A stretch of DNA of 64,000 nt from Microbacterium terregens (GCF_039534975.1 NZ_BAAAWH010000001.1:3162001-3226000), one strand, 5' to 3'. Shown: positions 25,851 through 35,283, counted from the stretch's first letter. A program made the numbers and translations. The notes: generated by a model not told the origin, from the sequence alone.

Positions 25851-26369
25851 TCAGCGGCGACCGATGGAGCGGATGATCGCCCCGACGATGACGACGGCAC
25901 CCACGGCCGCGCCGACCACGACGCCGGGACGTTCCCGGTACGCCTGCTTGATCCGGTCGCCCCAGCCCCCGGCAAGCGCGCGACTCTGAGCGACGAGCTC
26001 GTCGAAATCCACGTCGTCCGCGGCCCCCTTCAGCTTCGCTCCCGCGCTCTTCACGGCGTCGGTGGCAGCGTCGGCTGCCTTGCCCGCGGCCGCCTTCGCG
26101 TCGGAGGCCGCATTCTTCGCACCCTCCACGACATCACCGAGCTTGTCGGTCACGATGTCCGACACCGCGGCCGCCCCACCCGCGGCATCCTTGCCCGCGC
26201 GGGACAGATCGGCTTCCGATGCCGGCACCGGCGTCGCCAGATCGTCCGCGATCTCGGCAGCGGTGGCACCGAGCGAAGTGTCGGTGTCGGCGGCGGCATC
26301 GCTCACCTTGTCGGCGGCGTCACGTGCAGCCTGCGTTGCGGCGTCGATGTTCCCGTTCGTATCGGTCAT
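25851..26369 (-). CDS. Ala/Asp-rich amphipathic protein with C-terminal anchor
   Basis: Protein of 172 residues starting MTDTNGN; GGGAGCTCGAAG precedes the ATG, and the longer frame upstream has no supporting features. Residues 8-125 are an Ala/Lys/Asp-rich helical stretch (AATQAARDAADKVSDAA; KAAAGKAADAATDAVKSAG) like stress-related CsbD/LEA or apolipoprotein-like helices. A single membrane segment (VVVGAAVGAVVIVGAII) and a basic RSIGRR end close the protein. Probably a membrane-tethered structural or stress protein; function unknown. Confidence 0.75.
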   Translation of the reverse strand: MTDTNGNIDAATQAARDAADKVSDAAADTDTSLGATAAEIADDLATPVPASEADLSRAGKDAAGGAAAVSDIVTDKLGDVVEGAKNAASDAKAAAGKAADAATDAVKSAGAKLKGAADDVDFDELVAQSRALAGGWGDRIKQAYRERPGVVVGAAVGAVVIVGAIIRSIGRR

Positions 26370-26542
26370 CTTCGAGCTCCCTTGATCGGTGAGGTCGCCC
26401 ATCGTACTTCGCAAGGCGTCGGGCACGCCGGGCCGAGGGACGGGGTTGCCAGCGCCCCGCGCGCGTGCTAAAAGCCCTGCTCGAATCCCCCACACCGGTG
26501 ACGAGGGTCCAACGGCTGCACCGCTGCGGGTCGCCCTGGAAC

Positions 26543-26573
26543 AAGAAAGCGCCCCACGAGGGGGCGCTTTCTT
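26543..26573 (-). terminator. Strong intrinsic terminator after tRNA-Tyr
   Basis: A 13-base perfect stem (AAGAAAGCGCCCC with GGGGCGCTTTCTT) closes a 5-base loop. It lies 8 bases beyond the 3' end of tRNA-Tyr on the minus strand. A/T-rich outer pairs on both sides make it usable in both directions. Confidence 0.8.
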
Positions 26574-26580
26574 CGTTTCG

Positions 26581-26662
26581 TGGCGAGTGAGGGATTCGAA
26601 CCCCCGAAGGCTACGCCGGCTGATTTACAGTCAGATCCCTTTGGCCGCTTGGGTAACTCGCC
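26581..26662 (-). tRNA. tRNA-Tyr (GTA anticodon)
   Basis: 82 bases, a class II tRNA with a long variable arm. Acceptor GGCGAGT/ACTCGCC, anticodon loop CTGTAAA (GTA), T-arm GGGGG-TTCGAAT-CCCTC region and discriminator A. CCA is not encoded. One mismatch closes the anticodon stem. The terminator at 26543-26573 follows. Confidence 0.93.
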
Positions 26663-26851
26663 AGGCGCGCATCCGTCCGGCTTGTGCAGTCGACCGAAGG
26701 CGCGATCACTCATCTTACGCGTCAGGCGCGCACCACAAAAATCCAGGCACGACGGGATGCGCCCGCGATCGACGCACCGGTGACCATGCCCGTTGCGCAG
26801 ACTGCGGTGACAGCATCCGGCCGTCGATCCGTGTCTCTCACCGCGGAGGCC

Positions 26852-27769
26852 TCAGGTGCCGATCCTGTCCATGTCCACACCCGACAGCGACTCGGGGAGC
26901 CTCAGCAGCGCACCCTCGAACCGACACGTCGCCGCGGCGACGTCCATCGCCCGCTCCAGGGTCGCGGCCCACTCATCCTCGTCCTCAGGGGTCCCGTCGA
27001 GGAGCGCCGCGAGGGCCGCGGCGAACGCGGCATCCCCCGCCCCCATCGTGTCCACGATTCGCCCCGGCAGATCGGACACCGGCCGCGTCACCACGACATC
27101 ACCTGCCTCGATCGTGGCGCCCGAGGCGCCCTCGGTCGCCAGGACGGCGGCCGCGCCCAGGTCCACCAGGCGCGCGCGCAGTGCATCGAGGGGCTGGTCG
27201 TACAGGAGCGCGGCGTCGTCTTCGCCCACCTTGACCAGGCCCGCTCGGGGGGCGAGGCGCTCGAAACCGCGGACGAACTCGTCGCGGTCGGAGAGCATTC
27301 CTGTCCGCGGGTTCGGGTCGATGGCCAGCATGGCCGAAGAAGCGTCCAGCGCCTCGGCGAGGCGAGTCGTCTGCGCCGAGTCGTCGAGGGGAAAGCAGCT
27401 GACGGCGACGACGACCGCGTCGCGGATGGCTGCCCGCTCGGCGTCGCCGAACGTGATCGACCGCGCCTGAGCCGCGTCGTTGAACTCGTAGACCGGCTCC
27501 CCCGTCGCGTTGCGCATGCTGACCGCCCGAGACGACCCGTGCGCCGATGGGGACGCGATCAACTCGACGCCGTAGTCGGCCAGGTAAGTGCGGATGTGTG
27601 CGCCGGCTTCATCGTCCCCGACCATCGCGATCAGGGTGGTCGGGACGCTGAGCCGAGTGAGTCCCACCGCCACGTTGAGCGCGGCGCCGCCGACGAACTC
27701 GCGAACGCCGCGGTCGTCGCGCAGCTCGTCGATGAGTGCGTCCCCGATCACGACCACACGTGCGCTCAT
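26852..27769 (-). CDS. PfkB family carbohydrate kinase
   Basis: Sugar kinase of 305 residues starting MSARVVVIG. The family signatures are GGAALNVAVGLTRLS near residue 27 and the C-terminal DTMGAGDAAFAAAL, whose Asp is the catalytic base and whose GAGD loop holds ATP. This fits fructokinase or ribokinase-like members. It overlaps the FBP-domain gene by 4 bases (ATGA) and lies downstream of a maltose-type transporter on the same strand, so phosphorylation of an imported sugar is plausible. The exact sugar is not decidable. Confidence 0.9.
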   Translation of the reverse strand: MSARVVVIGDALIDELRDDRGVREFVGGAALNVAVGLTRLSVPTTLIAMVGDDEAGAHIRTYLADYGVELIASPSAHGSSRAVSMRNATGEPVYEFNDAAQARSITFGDAERAAIRDAVVVAVSCFPLDDSAQTTRLAEALDASSAMLAIDPNPRTGMLSDRDEFVRGFERLAPRAGLVKVGEDDAALLYDQPLDALRARLVDLGAAAVLATEGASGATIEAGDVVVTRPVSDLPGRIVDTMGAGDAAFAAALAALLDGTPEDEDEWAATLERAMDVAAATCRFEGALLRLPESLSGVDMDRIGT

Positions 27770-28266
27770 GCTTCCGCCCGCGCGGACTCGAGGATGCGTT
27801 CGACGAACGACTGCGCACGCCGGCGTGTGCCGTCGATCCGGGCGTCGACGCTCGCCCGCACCTCGTTGGGCGCGAGCGGCGCGGCGAGGCGCACATTCTC
27901 GTGGCACGACAGATCGGTGCAGATGTAGGTGCCCACGGTGTCGCCGTTCTGCCCTGCGCGACCGGCCTTGCGCGCCGAGAAGAGCGAGACCTGGTCGGCG
28001 GGCTGCATGGTGTGGCAGAGGTTGCACAGTGCGGAGCTCACCCGGGACGTGCCCTCGGCGGCCCGCAGGACGACGCCGATCGGCTCGTCGCCGACCTCTG
28101 CGATCAAGTAGCCGCGGCCCTTGGTGCGCGGGTCGCGCCACGCGAGGAAGTCGAGGTGGTCCCAGTCGGTGAGCACGAAATCAGGGGGAAGCGTCAGGAG
28201 CCGCAGCTCGTCGTCGCCCGCGTTCGCGAGCGCCCCCCGGATGTCATCTTCGGTCAACTGGCGCAT
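27766..28266 (-). CDS. FBP domain protein (EF-G-binding-like, treble-clef zinc finger)
   Basis: Protein of 166 residues starting MRQLTEDDI with GAGGAGG upstream. The C-terminal part has the Cys4 treble-clef zinc finger of FusB-type elongation-factor-G-binding proteins: CNLCHTM and CTDLSCHENV. FusB-type proteins free EF-G from the ribosome and protect against fusidic acid; chromosomal actinobacterial relatives have no proven role. A TAGACT box in the 110-base gap upstream suggests its own promoter. It is translationally coupled to the PfkB kinase, an unexplained pairing. Confidence 0.85.
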   Translation of the reverse strand: MRQLTEDDIRGALANAGDDELRLLTLPPDFVLTDWDHLDFLAWRDPRTKGRGYLIAEVGDEPIGVVLRAAEGTSRVSSALCNLCHTMQPADQVSLFSARKAGRAGQNGDTVGTYICTDLSCHENVRLAAPLAPNEVRASVDARIDGTRRRAQSFVERILESARAEA

Positions 28267-28376
28267 CGGACCTCCTCGCCGCTGTCTCCGCCAGTCTACG
28301 AAGAGCGGATGCCGACACCACCCCCTGCCGCGCCCCGTTCGCGCCGGACGGCGGCATCGGCGTCGGCCGCACGGCG

Positions 28377-29330
28377 CTACTTGACCGAACCGGCGGTCAG
28401 ACCACCGACGATGAACCGCTGGAGCGAGAGGAAGAGAGCCATCGGAAGGATCGCCGCCAGCACCGCGCCCGCCGCGAACACACTCCAGTTCTTCGACTGC
28501 GCGTTGGAGACGAACTGGAAGAGGCCGACTGCGAGGGTCTGTTTCTCGGGGTCGATCAGGATCACCGAGGCGATCACGAACTCGCCGAAGGTTCCGATGA
28601 ACGAGAGGAGCCCGATCACCGCGAGGATCGGAGCCACCAGCCGGAGGATGATCGTGAAGAAGATGCGCGCGTGCCCGGCGCCGTCGATCTTCGCGGCCTC
28701 GTCGATCTCCTTGGGGACGGTGTTGAAGAACCCGTACATCAGATAGGTGTTCACGCCCAGGGCCCCACCCAGATACACCATGATCAATCCGATGAGGGAG
28801 TTGAGGCCGAGGGCGGGGAACACGTCCGAGATCGCCGACATCAGAAGGAAGATGGCGACGAAGGCGAGCAGCTGCGGGAACATCTGCACCAGCAGCAGCG
28901 TCAGCAGTCCGAAACGCCGCCCCGTGAAGCGCATACGCGAGAAGGCATACGCCGCGAGGGCGCACAGGAACACGGTCCCGACCGAGGTGGCGAGCCCGAC
29001 GATGAGGGTGTTGGTCCACCACGCCGCGTAGGGGTAGTTGGGATCCTGGAACAGAGCGAAGTAGCTCTCGAAGCTCACGTTGGAGAACAGCGCGTTCGCG
29101 GTGAGGAGCGTACCGCCCGGATTCAGCGACGCCGAGAAGACGTAGACCAACGGGAAGATTGCGAACAGCAGCACCGCGATGCCGATGAGGTGCCGCCATC
29201 CTGTCTCACGGAACCATTTGGGAAACGGCCGACGCGGCAGCTTGGCGCCCTTCCGGTCACGCTCGAGGACGGCCGCGTAGTCGATCGCGGTCATTTCCGG
29301 CACAGTGCCGGCGGATTGCTCGACGCTCAT
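28377..29330 (-). CDS. malG: Maltose-type ABC transporter permease MalG
   Basis: Inner-membrane permease of 317 residues with six membrane segments and the conserved EAA loop (KEIDEAAKIDGAGHARIFF) that contacts the ATPase. It ends LQRFIVGGLTAGSVK, the common MalG C-terminus. It starts 1 base after the malF stop (TGACATG), so it is translated with it. With malE and malF it forms a maltose/maltodextrin-type importer. No ATPase gene is in the operon; a shared MsiK/MsmX-type ATPase elsewhere would be expected. Confidence 0.92.
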   Translation of the reverse strand: MSVEQSAGTVPEMTAIDYAAVLERDRKGAKLPRRPFPKWFRETGWRHLIGIAVLLFAIFPLVYVFSASLNPGGTLLTANALFSNVSFESYFALFQDPNYPYAAWWTNTLIVGLATSVGTVFLCALAAYAFSRMRFTGRRFGLLTLLLVQMFPQLLAFVAIFLLMSAISDVFPALGLNSLIGLIMVYLGGALGVNTYLMYGFFNTVPKEIDEAAKIDGAGHARIFFTIILRLVAPILAVIGLLSFIGTFGEFVIASVILIDPEKQTLAVGLFQFVSNAQSKNWSVFAAGAVLAAILPMALFLSLQRFIVGGLTAGSVK

Positions 29331-29331
29331 G

Positions 29332-30960
29332 TCAGTTCAGCTCCTCGAGGGCCTTGGTCTGTCGGAACGCGATCCACGAGATGGTTCCGACGACGATGAA
29401 GATGATGACCGAGAAGGCGCTCGCCAGCCCGTAGTCGCGCTCGGAGCCGACGAAGGCGACTTTGTACACCATCGAGATGAGGATGTCGGTCTGGCCGACG
29501 TTGATCGACGCGTCGGGGAAGCGCGGGCCGCCCTGGGTGAGGAAATAGACCAGGACGAAGTTGTTGAAGTTGAACGCGAAGGACGAGATCAGCAGCGGCG
29601 CCACCGAGACCAGAAGCAACGGGAACTTGATCAACCGGAAGATTCCCCACGCTCCGGCGCCGTCGGCTTTCGCCGCTTCCAGGATGTCGTCGGGGATCGA
29701 CTGAATCGCTCCGGTGCACACCAGGAACATGTAGGGGAAGCCCAACCACAGGTTGACGGTCAGGATCGCGATCTTCGCGAGCCAGGGGTCCTGCAGCCAG
29801 GGTATGGCGGCCCCCCCGAAGAACCACTGGTTGATGATGCCGAAGTCCTGGTTGAACATCCCGGCCCAGACCAGCGCCGTGAGGAAGCCCGGGAAGGCGT
29901 ACGGAAGGATCACGATCACCCGGTAGAACCGCTTGCTCTTCATCCGCGGATCGTTGAACACGATCGCGAGGAAGAGGCCGAGCGCGAAGGTCGTGGCGAC
30001 GGAGAGAATCGCGAAGACGAACGTCCAGATCAGAACGTAGAGGAATGGGCCGCGGATCGACTGCTCGGTGAACGCCGCCACATAGTTGTCGAGTCCGACG
30101 TTGACCTGCCAACCAGGAAGCAGTTCCGTCCCGTCCTCAGCCGTGAACGCCCCGGTGCCGATATCGCTGTACACCACGCCCGTTGACGTATTCGTCATCG
30201 TGTCGGCGGCGGGATCCCACTCGAGCGTCGAGATGAAGATGTATGCGGTCGACCCGTCGGTCGTGCGCAGGAAGCCGTCGTTGGGATCGTCGGACAGCGG
30301 CACGGCCAGGGCGGCGACCGCGTCCTGGTTGGCGAGGATCGAGCCGAAGTCGAGAGTCGAGTAGCCCTCGACGCCGACCGCCTGCCCGCCGCCCATCTGG
30401 GCGTCGACCTCACCCAGGGGTTCTTCGGCGCCGCCGAGCAGTGCCTCGCCGTCCGGGTCGGTGACGAGGAAGAAGAACTCTCCGCCCTGCTCGAGCACCT
30501 TCACCGGGTAGGCGACCGAATCCTCGACGCGCGTCTGCGATTGCAGTAGGAGCGCGTTGACGGCGTCGTCCTTGGACGAGTTGTGCCCCGAACCGAAGTT
30601 GGTCAGCGAGACGTAGATCGTGTACACGATCAGGAAGACCTGGAAGACCAGCAGGAACAGGATGCCGGGGGTGAGGTATTTCGCAGGCAGGAGCCCCGGT
30701 GTCAGGTAGACCAGATTCACCGCGACGACCACCATCGCGAGGATCAGCGGGATGAGCCAGTTCTCCTGCGCGATCAGGACGAATATGCCGTACACGGCCA
30801 GGGCATCGATGACCGCGAGAGACGCGATCTTCACCAGCCAGACCTTCCATCCGACGCCCGCGGCCTCCGAGTAGGCCTCCGCACGCCGTTGCCGGCGGAG
30901 GATCGCCTTGTCTGCCGCGCCACCCGCCGGGCGCTCTTCGTCGACTGTGGGCCTCGTCAT
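29332..30960 (-). CDS. malF: Maltose-type ABC transporter permease MalF
   Basis: Permease of 542 residues. Three N-terminal membrane segments are followed by a large extracytoplasmic domain of about 190 residues (about 115-305), the P2-loop-type insertion typical of MalF. Further membrane segments carry the EAA loop DDILEAAKADGAGAWGIFR. The ATG is preceded by CAGGAGCCGGCA. It lies 89 bases after malE and directly before malG. Confidence 0.92.
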   Translation of the reverse strand: MTRPTVDEERPAGGAADKAILRRQRRAEAYSEAAGVGWKVWLVKIASLAVIDALAVYGIFVLIAQENWLIPLILAMVVVAVNLVYLTPGLLPAKYLTPGILFLLVFQVFLIVYTIYVSLTNFGSGHNSSKDDAVNALLLQSQTRVEDSVAYPVKVLEQGGEFFFLVTDPDGEALLGGAEEPLGEVDAQMGGGQAVGVEGYSTLDFGSILANQDAVAALAVPLSDDPNDGFLRTTDGSTAYIFISTLEWDPAADTMTNTSTGVVYSDIGTGAFTAEDGTELLPGWQVNVGLDNYVAAFTEQSIRGPFLYVLIWTFVFAILSVATTFALGLFLAIVFNDPRMKSKRFYRVIVILPYAFPGFLTALVWAGMFNQDFGIINQWFFGGAAIPWLQDPWLAKIAILTVNLWLGFPYMFLVCTGAIQSIPDDILEAAKADGAGAWGIFRLIKFPLLLVSVAPLLISSFAFNFNNFVLVYFLTQGGPRFPDASINVGQTDILISMVYKVAFVGSERDYGLASAFSVIIFIVVGTISWIAFRQTKALEELN

Positions 30961-31049
30961 TGCCGGCTCCTGTCTCGGGCTGTGCCCTCGTGGTCGTGAG
31001 AGTAGCGGTGGGGCGGTACCTGAACGGGCACCGCCCCACCAGGATCCGA

Positions 31050-32285
31050 CTAGCCGTCGATCTTGGCCTGGATGTCCTCGGTCATCTTGGTCCAGGTGGC
31101 CGCCGGGTCGGCGCCCTTGATGATCGCGGCTTCCGCGACACCCCAGGCATCCCAGACGGCACCCATCTCAGGGATGCTCGGCTGCGGCGCTCCGCTCGCA
31201 CCGACGTCACCGAAACCCTTGGTGATCGGGTCGGACTGCGCCTTGTCGTAAGCGGCCTTCAGAGCCGGCGGGCGGTCGCCCGCCTCGTAGAGCGCCGTCT
31301 GCACCTCTTCGCGCGCCATGTAGTTCACGAGGAACTCGTTGGCGGCGAGGGTGTTCTCGGACTTGGCGCTGAGATAGAAGCCCTGCACACCCACGAACGG
31401 TCGCGCGGTCTCGCCACCGGCGGTGGGGATGGGGTCGATCGCGATGTTGATGCCCTTGGCCTCGGCGTCGGCGACGTTCCACGGACCGGTGATGATGAAG
31501 GGTGTCTCGCCCGAGTTGAAGGCCTCCTTCGAGAGGTCCTGCGTCAGGTTCAGGTTGACGGTTCCCGCGGCGCCCTGCGCTCCGAGCCAGCTCGCGTACG
31601 CCAGACCGGCGTCGTCGCCGATGGTCAGCTGGGACCCGTCGTACGACCCGTCCTCGTTCTGGGCGAACACCGAGTTGCCGAACGACGTCTGGAAGCCGTA
31701 CAGGTGGTAGGGGTCGGCATTCGCCGGGTCCAGTCCCACGACGAACGGGTAGGTCGTGCCTGCCGCCGTTCCCGCCGCGATCATGTCGTCGAAGGTCTCG
31801 GGGGCCTCGGCGACGAGGTCCGTGTTGCGCATCAGCGCGATGTTCTCGATGGCGTAGGGCAGGCCGTAGACCTTGCCGTCGTTGGTGAAGGCTGAGATCG
31901 CGACATCGAGGAAGTCGCCGGCCTTGTCGCCGATCTCGATCGGGGCGACCAGACCGTCCTGGACGAACTGACCCAACGCGTCGTGTGCGGCGATGGTGAT
32001 GTCGGGACCCTTGCCCGTCGGCACCTGCGCGGTGAAGTCAGCGGCGATCTTGGCGTTGTCCTTGACCACGAGGGTCACCTTCACGCCCGTCTCGTCCTGG
32101 AATGTCTTGACGATGTCCTTCAGCGCGTCGGCGCGGTTCTGGTCGACCCAGACGGTCAGTTCTCCCGACATGGCCGGCGCAGACGAGGTGGTTCCTCCGC
32201 CGCCTCCGGCGCAGCCGGCGAGCGCCAACATGCTTGCTGTGATGAGTGCGCCGACTGCGAGCGCGCCCTTCTTGTTCACCTTCAT
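31050..32285 (-). CDS. malE: Maltose-type solute-binding lipoprotein MalE
   Basis: Extracellular substrate-binding protein of 411 residues with a lipoprotein signal peptide; the lipobox LAGC puts the lipidated Cys at about residue 25. The mature sequence matches family 1 binding proteins ([57 protein letters not shown]). It captures malto-oligosaccharides or a similar glucan and hands them to MalFG. It is first in the operon, behind two LacI-type operators; GAGAGGCA precedes the ATG. Confidence 0.93.
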   Translation of the reverse strand: MKVNKKGALAVGALITASMLALAGCAGGGGGTTSSAPAMSGELTVWVDQNRADALKDIVKTFQDETGVKVTLVVKDNAKIAADFTAQVPTGKGPDITIAAHDALGQFVQDGLVAPIEIGDKAGDFLDVAISAFTNDGKVYGLPYAIENIALMRNTDLVAEAPETFDDMIAAGTAAGTTYPFVVGLDPANADPYHLYGFQTSFGNSVFAQNEDGSYDGSQLTIGDDAGLAYASWLGAQGAAGTVNLNLTQDLSKEAFNSGETPFIITGPWNVADAEAKGINIAIDPIPTAGGETARPFVGVQGFYLSAKSENTLAANEFLVNYMAREEVQTALYEAGDRPPALKAAYDKAQSDPITKGFGDVGASGAPQPSIPEMGAVWDAWGVAEAAIIKGADPAATWTKMTEDIQAKIDG

Positions 32286-32371
32286 CGGTGTGCCTCTCTA
32301 ACGTGCATCAGGGATGTGTCCGGCCCGAGCCGGCACTGTGCGCCGTCGAAGACCGTTCTTCAGCTCGCAAA

Positions 32372-32385
32372 TGCAAGCGCTTACA
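32372..32385 (-). promoter_or_regulatory. LacI-family operator, proximal to malE
   Basis: TGCAAGCGCTTACA is a near-perfect palindrome matching the LacI/MalR/CcpA-class consensus centred on AAGCGCTT. It lies 87-100 bases before the malE start. Binding of a maltose-responsive LacI-type repressor would block the operon; the repressor gene is not in the window. Confidence 0.8.
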
Positions 32386-32441
32386 TTGTTGCTCCGCCGG
32401 CGCAGGTCCGCAACCCGCGGACGCCGAACGATACCGGTTCG

Positions 32442-32457
32442 TTGCAAGCGCTTGCGG
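32442..32457 (-). promoter_or_regulatory. LacI-family operator, distal to malE
   Basis: TTGCAAGCGCTTGCGG has the same AAGCGCTT core, 70 bases (about 6.7 helical turns) from the proximal site and 47 bases before the yajQ start. Paired sites allow cooperative or looped repression; an influence on divergent yajQ is possible. Confidence 0.75.
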
Positions 32458-32503
32458 TCGTCAGTCCCGGTCGCCCTGCCGCCACGCGGCTAGACTTCCG
32501 CGC

Positions 32504-32992
32504 ATGGCAGATTCATCTTTCGACATCGTGAGCAAGGTCGACCATCAGGAGGCGGAGAACGCCCTCAATCAGGCCCGCAAGGAGATCGAGCAACGCTACG
32601 ACTTCAAGGGCACCGGTGCGTCGGTCGAGTGGAGCGGCGAGTCTGTCTTGATCAAGGCGAACTCCGAGGAGCGCGCCAAGGCCGTGCTCGACGTCTTCCA
32701 GTCCAAGCTGATCAAGCGCGGCATCTCGCTGAAGAGCCTCGAGTCCGGCGAGCCGTTCGCCAGCGGCAAGGAGTACCGCATCTCGTCCACGATCAAGGAC
32801 GGCATCTCGCAGGAGAATGCGAAGAAGATCGGCAAGATCATCCGCGACGAGGCGCCCAAGGGCGTCAAGTCGCAGATCCAGGGCGACGAGCTGCGCGTTC
32901 AGTCCAAGAGTCGCGACGACCTCCAGGAAGTCATCCGCGTGCTCAAGGCGGCTGACCTCGACGTGGACCTGCAGTTCATCAACTACCGGTAG
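32504..32992 (+). CDS. yajQ: YajQ family nucleotide-binding protein
   Basis: Protein of 162 residues of the YajQ family. Hallmarks are [20 protein letters not shown] at the N-terminus and [19 protein letters not shown]. The domain is a double ferredoxin-like fold; some members bind cyclic di-GMP, others RNA. The ATG lies 7 bases after a TAGACT box (32491-32496) without a ribosome binding site, a clear leaderless arrangement. Confidence 0.95.
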   Translation: MADSSFDIVSKVDHQEAENALNQARKEIEQRYDFKGTGASVEWSGESVLIKANSEERAKAVLDVFQSKLIKRGISLKSLESGEPFASGKEYRISSTIKDGISQENAKKIGKIIRDEAPKGVKSQIQGDELRVQSKSRDDLQEVIRVLKAADLDVDLQFINYR

Positions 32993-33017
32993 AGCTCGCC
33001 CGTTCAGCTGGTAGCGG

Positions 33018-33239
33018 TCAGACGACGTCGTCACCGCGCCTGCGGCGACGACGCGTGACCGCGATCGCAGTCCCGATCGACACCAGGCCCACCAGCAGGA
33101 CGATCGGGCCGACGATCGCCCACAGGGAGGAACCGCTCATCGCCGAACCGCGGAGCACGTCGAACCCCTGCAGAGTCCACACCAGCCCGACAGCGCTCAA
33201 GACCACGCCGAGCACCAGGAGCGGCCAGGTTCGCTTCAC
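33018..33239 (-). CDS. Small two-segment membrane protein
   Basis: Protein of 73 residues starting VKRTWPLL at GTG. Two hydrophobic segments (LLVLGVVLSAVGLVWTL and LWAIVGPIVLLVGLVSIGTAIAV) and a basic tail (RRRRRRGDD) place the C-terminus in the cytoplasm. TATGTT lies 6 bases before the GTG, suggesting a leaderless start; the longer frame upstream has no membrane-protein signal. No family recognised. Confidence 0.7.
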   Translation of the reverse strand: MKRTWPLLVLGVVLSAVGLVWTLQGFDVLRGSAMSGSSLWAIVGPIVLLVGLVSIGTAIAVTRRRRRRGDDVV

Positions 33240-33359
33240 AGATCCAACATAGTTCGCCGGGTCGCTCGAGAGTAGGCGGGAGCAGCACCCGCCCGCGCGT
33301 ACTCGCGCTCCTCGCACGCCACGGTCTCGGGCGGTGTCCGCACCGTCGAGAATGGGAAC

Positions 33360-33743
33360 ATGCATTCCGCGCTCAATGACATCGCCGACCGCGAGTACGT
33401 ACTCCTGACGACGTTCCGCCGTACGGGCGCATCCGTAGGCACCCCGGTCTGGGTCGTGCGTGATGGAGACGACCTTCTGGTCACCACGGGCGCGACGTCC
33501 GGGAAGGTCAAACGTCTCGGTCACACCCCGCGAGTCACCCTGGCGCCATGTGACATGCGCGGTCGGGTCCTCGAGGGAGCTGAAGCAGTCGAGGCGACCG
33601 CGACCGTCCGCTCCGATGCAGCGACGAGGGATCGCGTTGAGCGCGCTCTGTCCAGGAAGTACGGCGTCAGATACAAGCTGATTCGCGCCGGTCAGAAGCT
33701 CTCACGCGGCACGAGCAGTTCGGTGACGCTCGTCGTCAACTGA
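33360..33743 (+). CDS. PPOX-class flavin/F420-dependent oxidoreductase
   Basis: Protein of 127 residues with a split-barrel fold of the pyridoxamine-phosphate-oxidase class: YVLLTTFRRTGASVGTPVWVVRDGDDLLV, then TTGATSGKVKRLGHTPRVTLAPCD. This N-terminal pattern (TP followed by VW, then GK) is typical of actinobacterial F420-binding 'PPOX class' proteins. They reduce quinones, biliverdin or similar compounds; the substrate is unknown. The 3' end overlaps the convergent SRPBCC gene by 8 bases. Confidence 0.88.
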   Translation: MHSALNDIADREYVLLTTFRRTGASVGTPVWVVRDGDDLLVTTGATSGKVKRLGHTPRVTLAPCDMRGRVLEGAEAVEATATVRSDAATRDRVERALSRKYGVRYKLIRAGQKLSRGTSSSVTLVVN

Positions 33744-34317
33744 TCGGGGCGTTTTCGTTCGGCACGTGATGCAGCTGCCACCGCCCGGAAGCGCGCACCT
33801 GAAGCGTCAGCAGCCGATCCAGTCGGCGGAAGTCCTGTGCGAGGATCCAGTGGGTCGCCCACCCGGGGAGCCACCCGAGCTGCCAGCGCAGCGAGTCGCT
33901 CAGCACACCCTCGTAGTCCGCCCGGATGCGCGTCCCCTCACCGGACGCCGTGCAGGCGTATTCGACGCGCGAGTTCCATGGTGCCGACGAGAGCCACACC
34001 ACGCTTCGGTTCTCGTCGAAGTGCTCGAGCTGGTCGACGAAATGAATCCGGAACGGACCGATGCGGTCGGTGGCCATCCACCTCGTCCCGACGCGGGGCG
34101 GTCCGTCGTCGATCTGCTTTCGGAACACGACCGCCGGCGCGAAGTCATGCCAGTGAGTCGGGTCCGAAAGGTACGGAAACACCACCTCGGTCGCGTGGTT
34201 GAGGATCGTGTCGACGACGACGCGGCGCTCCCAGCGACGGTCGCTCACGCTTATGCGCGATGCGGCGGTCGTCGGTCTTCGATCGAGGTCTCGCCCCCCA
34301 GGAGCGTCGTTCTCCAC
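33736..34317 (-). CDS. SRPBCC superfamily protein
   Basis: Polyketide-cyclase/START-like (SRPBCC) protein of up to 193 residues. The core begins VVVDTILNHATEVVFPYLSDPTHWHDFAP and continues PRVGTRWMATDRIGPFRI with alternating strand patterns of the helix-grip fold, ending in the long C-terminal helix (ILAQDFRRLDRLLTLQV). It probably binds a hydrophobic ligand. The start is uncertain: GTG at 34317 is preceded by TACGAT at leaderless spacing, while a later GTG (VSDRRWERR) is also possible. Confidence 0.75.
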   Translation of the reverse strand: MENDAPGGRDLDRRPTTAASRISVSDRRWERRVVVDTILNHATEVVFPYLSDPTHWHDFAPAVVFRKQIDDGPPRVGTRWMATDRIGPFRIHFVDQLEHFDENRSVVWLSSAPWNSRVEYACTASGEGTRIRADYEGVLSDSLRWQLGWLPGWATHWILAQDFRRLDRLLTLQVRASGRWQLHHVPNENAPIS

Positions 34318-34477
34318 GGTCGAGATCGTACGGCGCCGCTTGCCCGGCGGACAAGGGCGATGCCGCCGGCCGCGCTCCCGGGTGATGTGGACGACGGTGC
34401 TACGGGTGTAGCATTCCGCTGTTCGCCGCCTGGAGCGTCGTTCGTCGACGATCCCCGGCGAGATCGGGGGTTCGGAT

Positions 34478-35212
34478 ATGGCCACGAAGCTACCGTCGTC
34501 CGGGGCACTGCCCGACGGGCAGGTTCCCGGTTGCGACACGTCTGGCCTGATCCTCGTGCATCGCATCTTCCGCTGGCTGTACCGCGAGCTGCCGGTGCTC
34601 GTTCGCGAGGTGGATGCCGGCGACCTCGACCGTGCCGCTGTCGTCGGGGACTACGCGAAGCTCGACTTCTTTGCGCTTCATATGCATCACGAGACCGAGG
34701 ACACCGTGCTGTGGGATCGTCTGACGACGCGCGACCCCGCCTGCGTCGAGCACGTCGATCAGATGCGGGCGCAGCATGCCGCGGTCGGGGCACAGCTGGC
34801 CAGCATCGAACCACAGCTGGCCCCGTGGGTCGCCTCGGCGGATGCGACACTGCGCGAGAGTTTCGCCGCCGATATCGAGGCGCTCCGAGACACGCTCTTC
34901 GCGCATCTCGGCCAGGAGGAGGACGAGATCATGCCGGTCGCCGGTGCGGTTCTCTCGCAGCAGGAGTGGGACGAGATGGAGGAGCACACACGCGCCGAGT
35001 TGATCGCGCATCGTAAGGAACTTCCCAAGGATGTGATGTCGTTGCAACTCGGCCTGCTGCTCGCGAGCGTTCCCGAGGCCGAGCGCGACGAGTGGTTCCG
35101 CGCGAACGTTCCGGCACCGATCAGGCTGCTCTATCTGCTGCTGATGAAGCGAAGGTACGACCGCGCAATGCGCGAGCTCTACCCCGACCGCCCCGTGCCC
35201 GCGATGGTGTGA
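34478..35212 (+). CDS. Hemerythrin-domain protein
   Basis: Protein of 244 residues. A four-helix hemerythrin-like domain in the first 160 residues shows the di-iron pattern: His in LVHRIFRWLYREL, HMHHETEDTVLW, QHAAVGAQL and HLGQEEDEIMPVAG. The last 80 residues (PKDVMSLQLGLLLASVPEAE ... PIRLLYLLLMKRRYD) are typical of actinobacterial hemerythrin proteins of unknown role, possibly sensing or binding O2, NO or iron. The start is divergent from the SRPBCC gene. Confidence 0.9.
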   Translation: MATKLPSSGALPDGQVPGCDTSGLILVHRIFRWLYRELPVLVREVDAGDLDRAAVVGDYAKLDFFALHMHHETEDTVLWDRLTTRDPACVEHVDQMRAQHAAVGAQLASIEPQLAPWVASADATLRESFAADIEALRDTLFAHLGQEEDEIMPVAGAVLSQQEWDEMEEHTRAELIAHRKELPKDVMSLQLGLLLASVPEAERDEWFRANVPAPIRLLYLLLMKRRYDRAMRELYPDRPVPAMV

Positions 35213-35283
35213 GCGGCGCGACCCCCGTCACGCCTGCGATCGTGTCCACCGAAGAGCCGACATACGGATTGCGCAGAACTACC

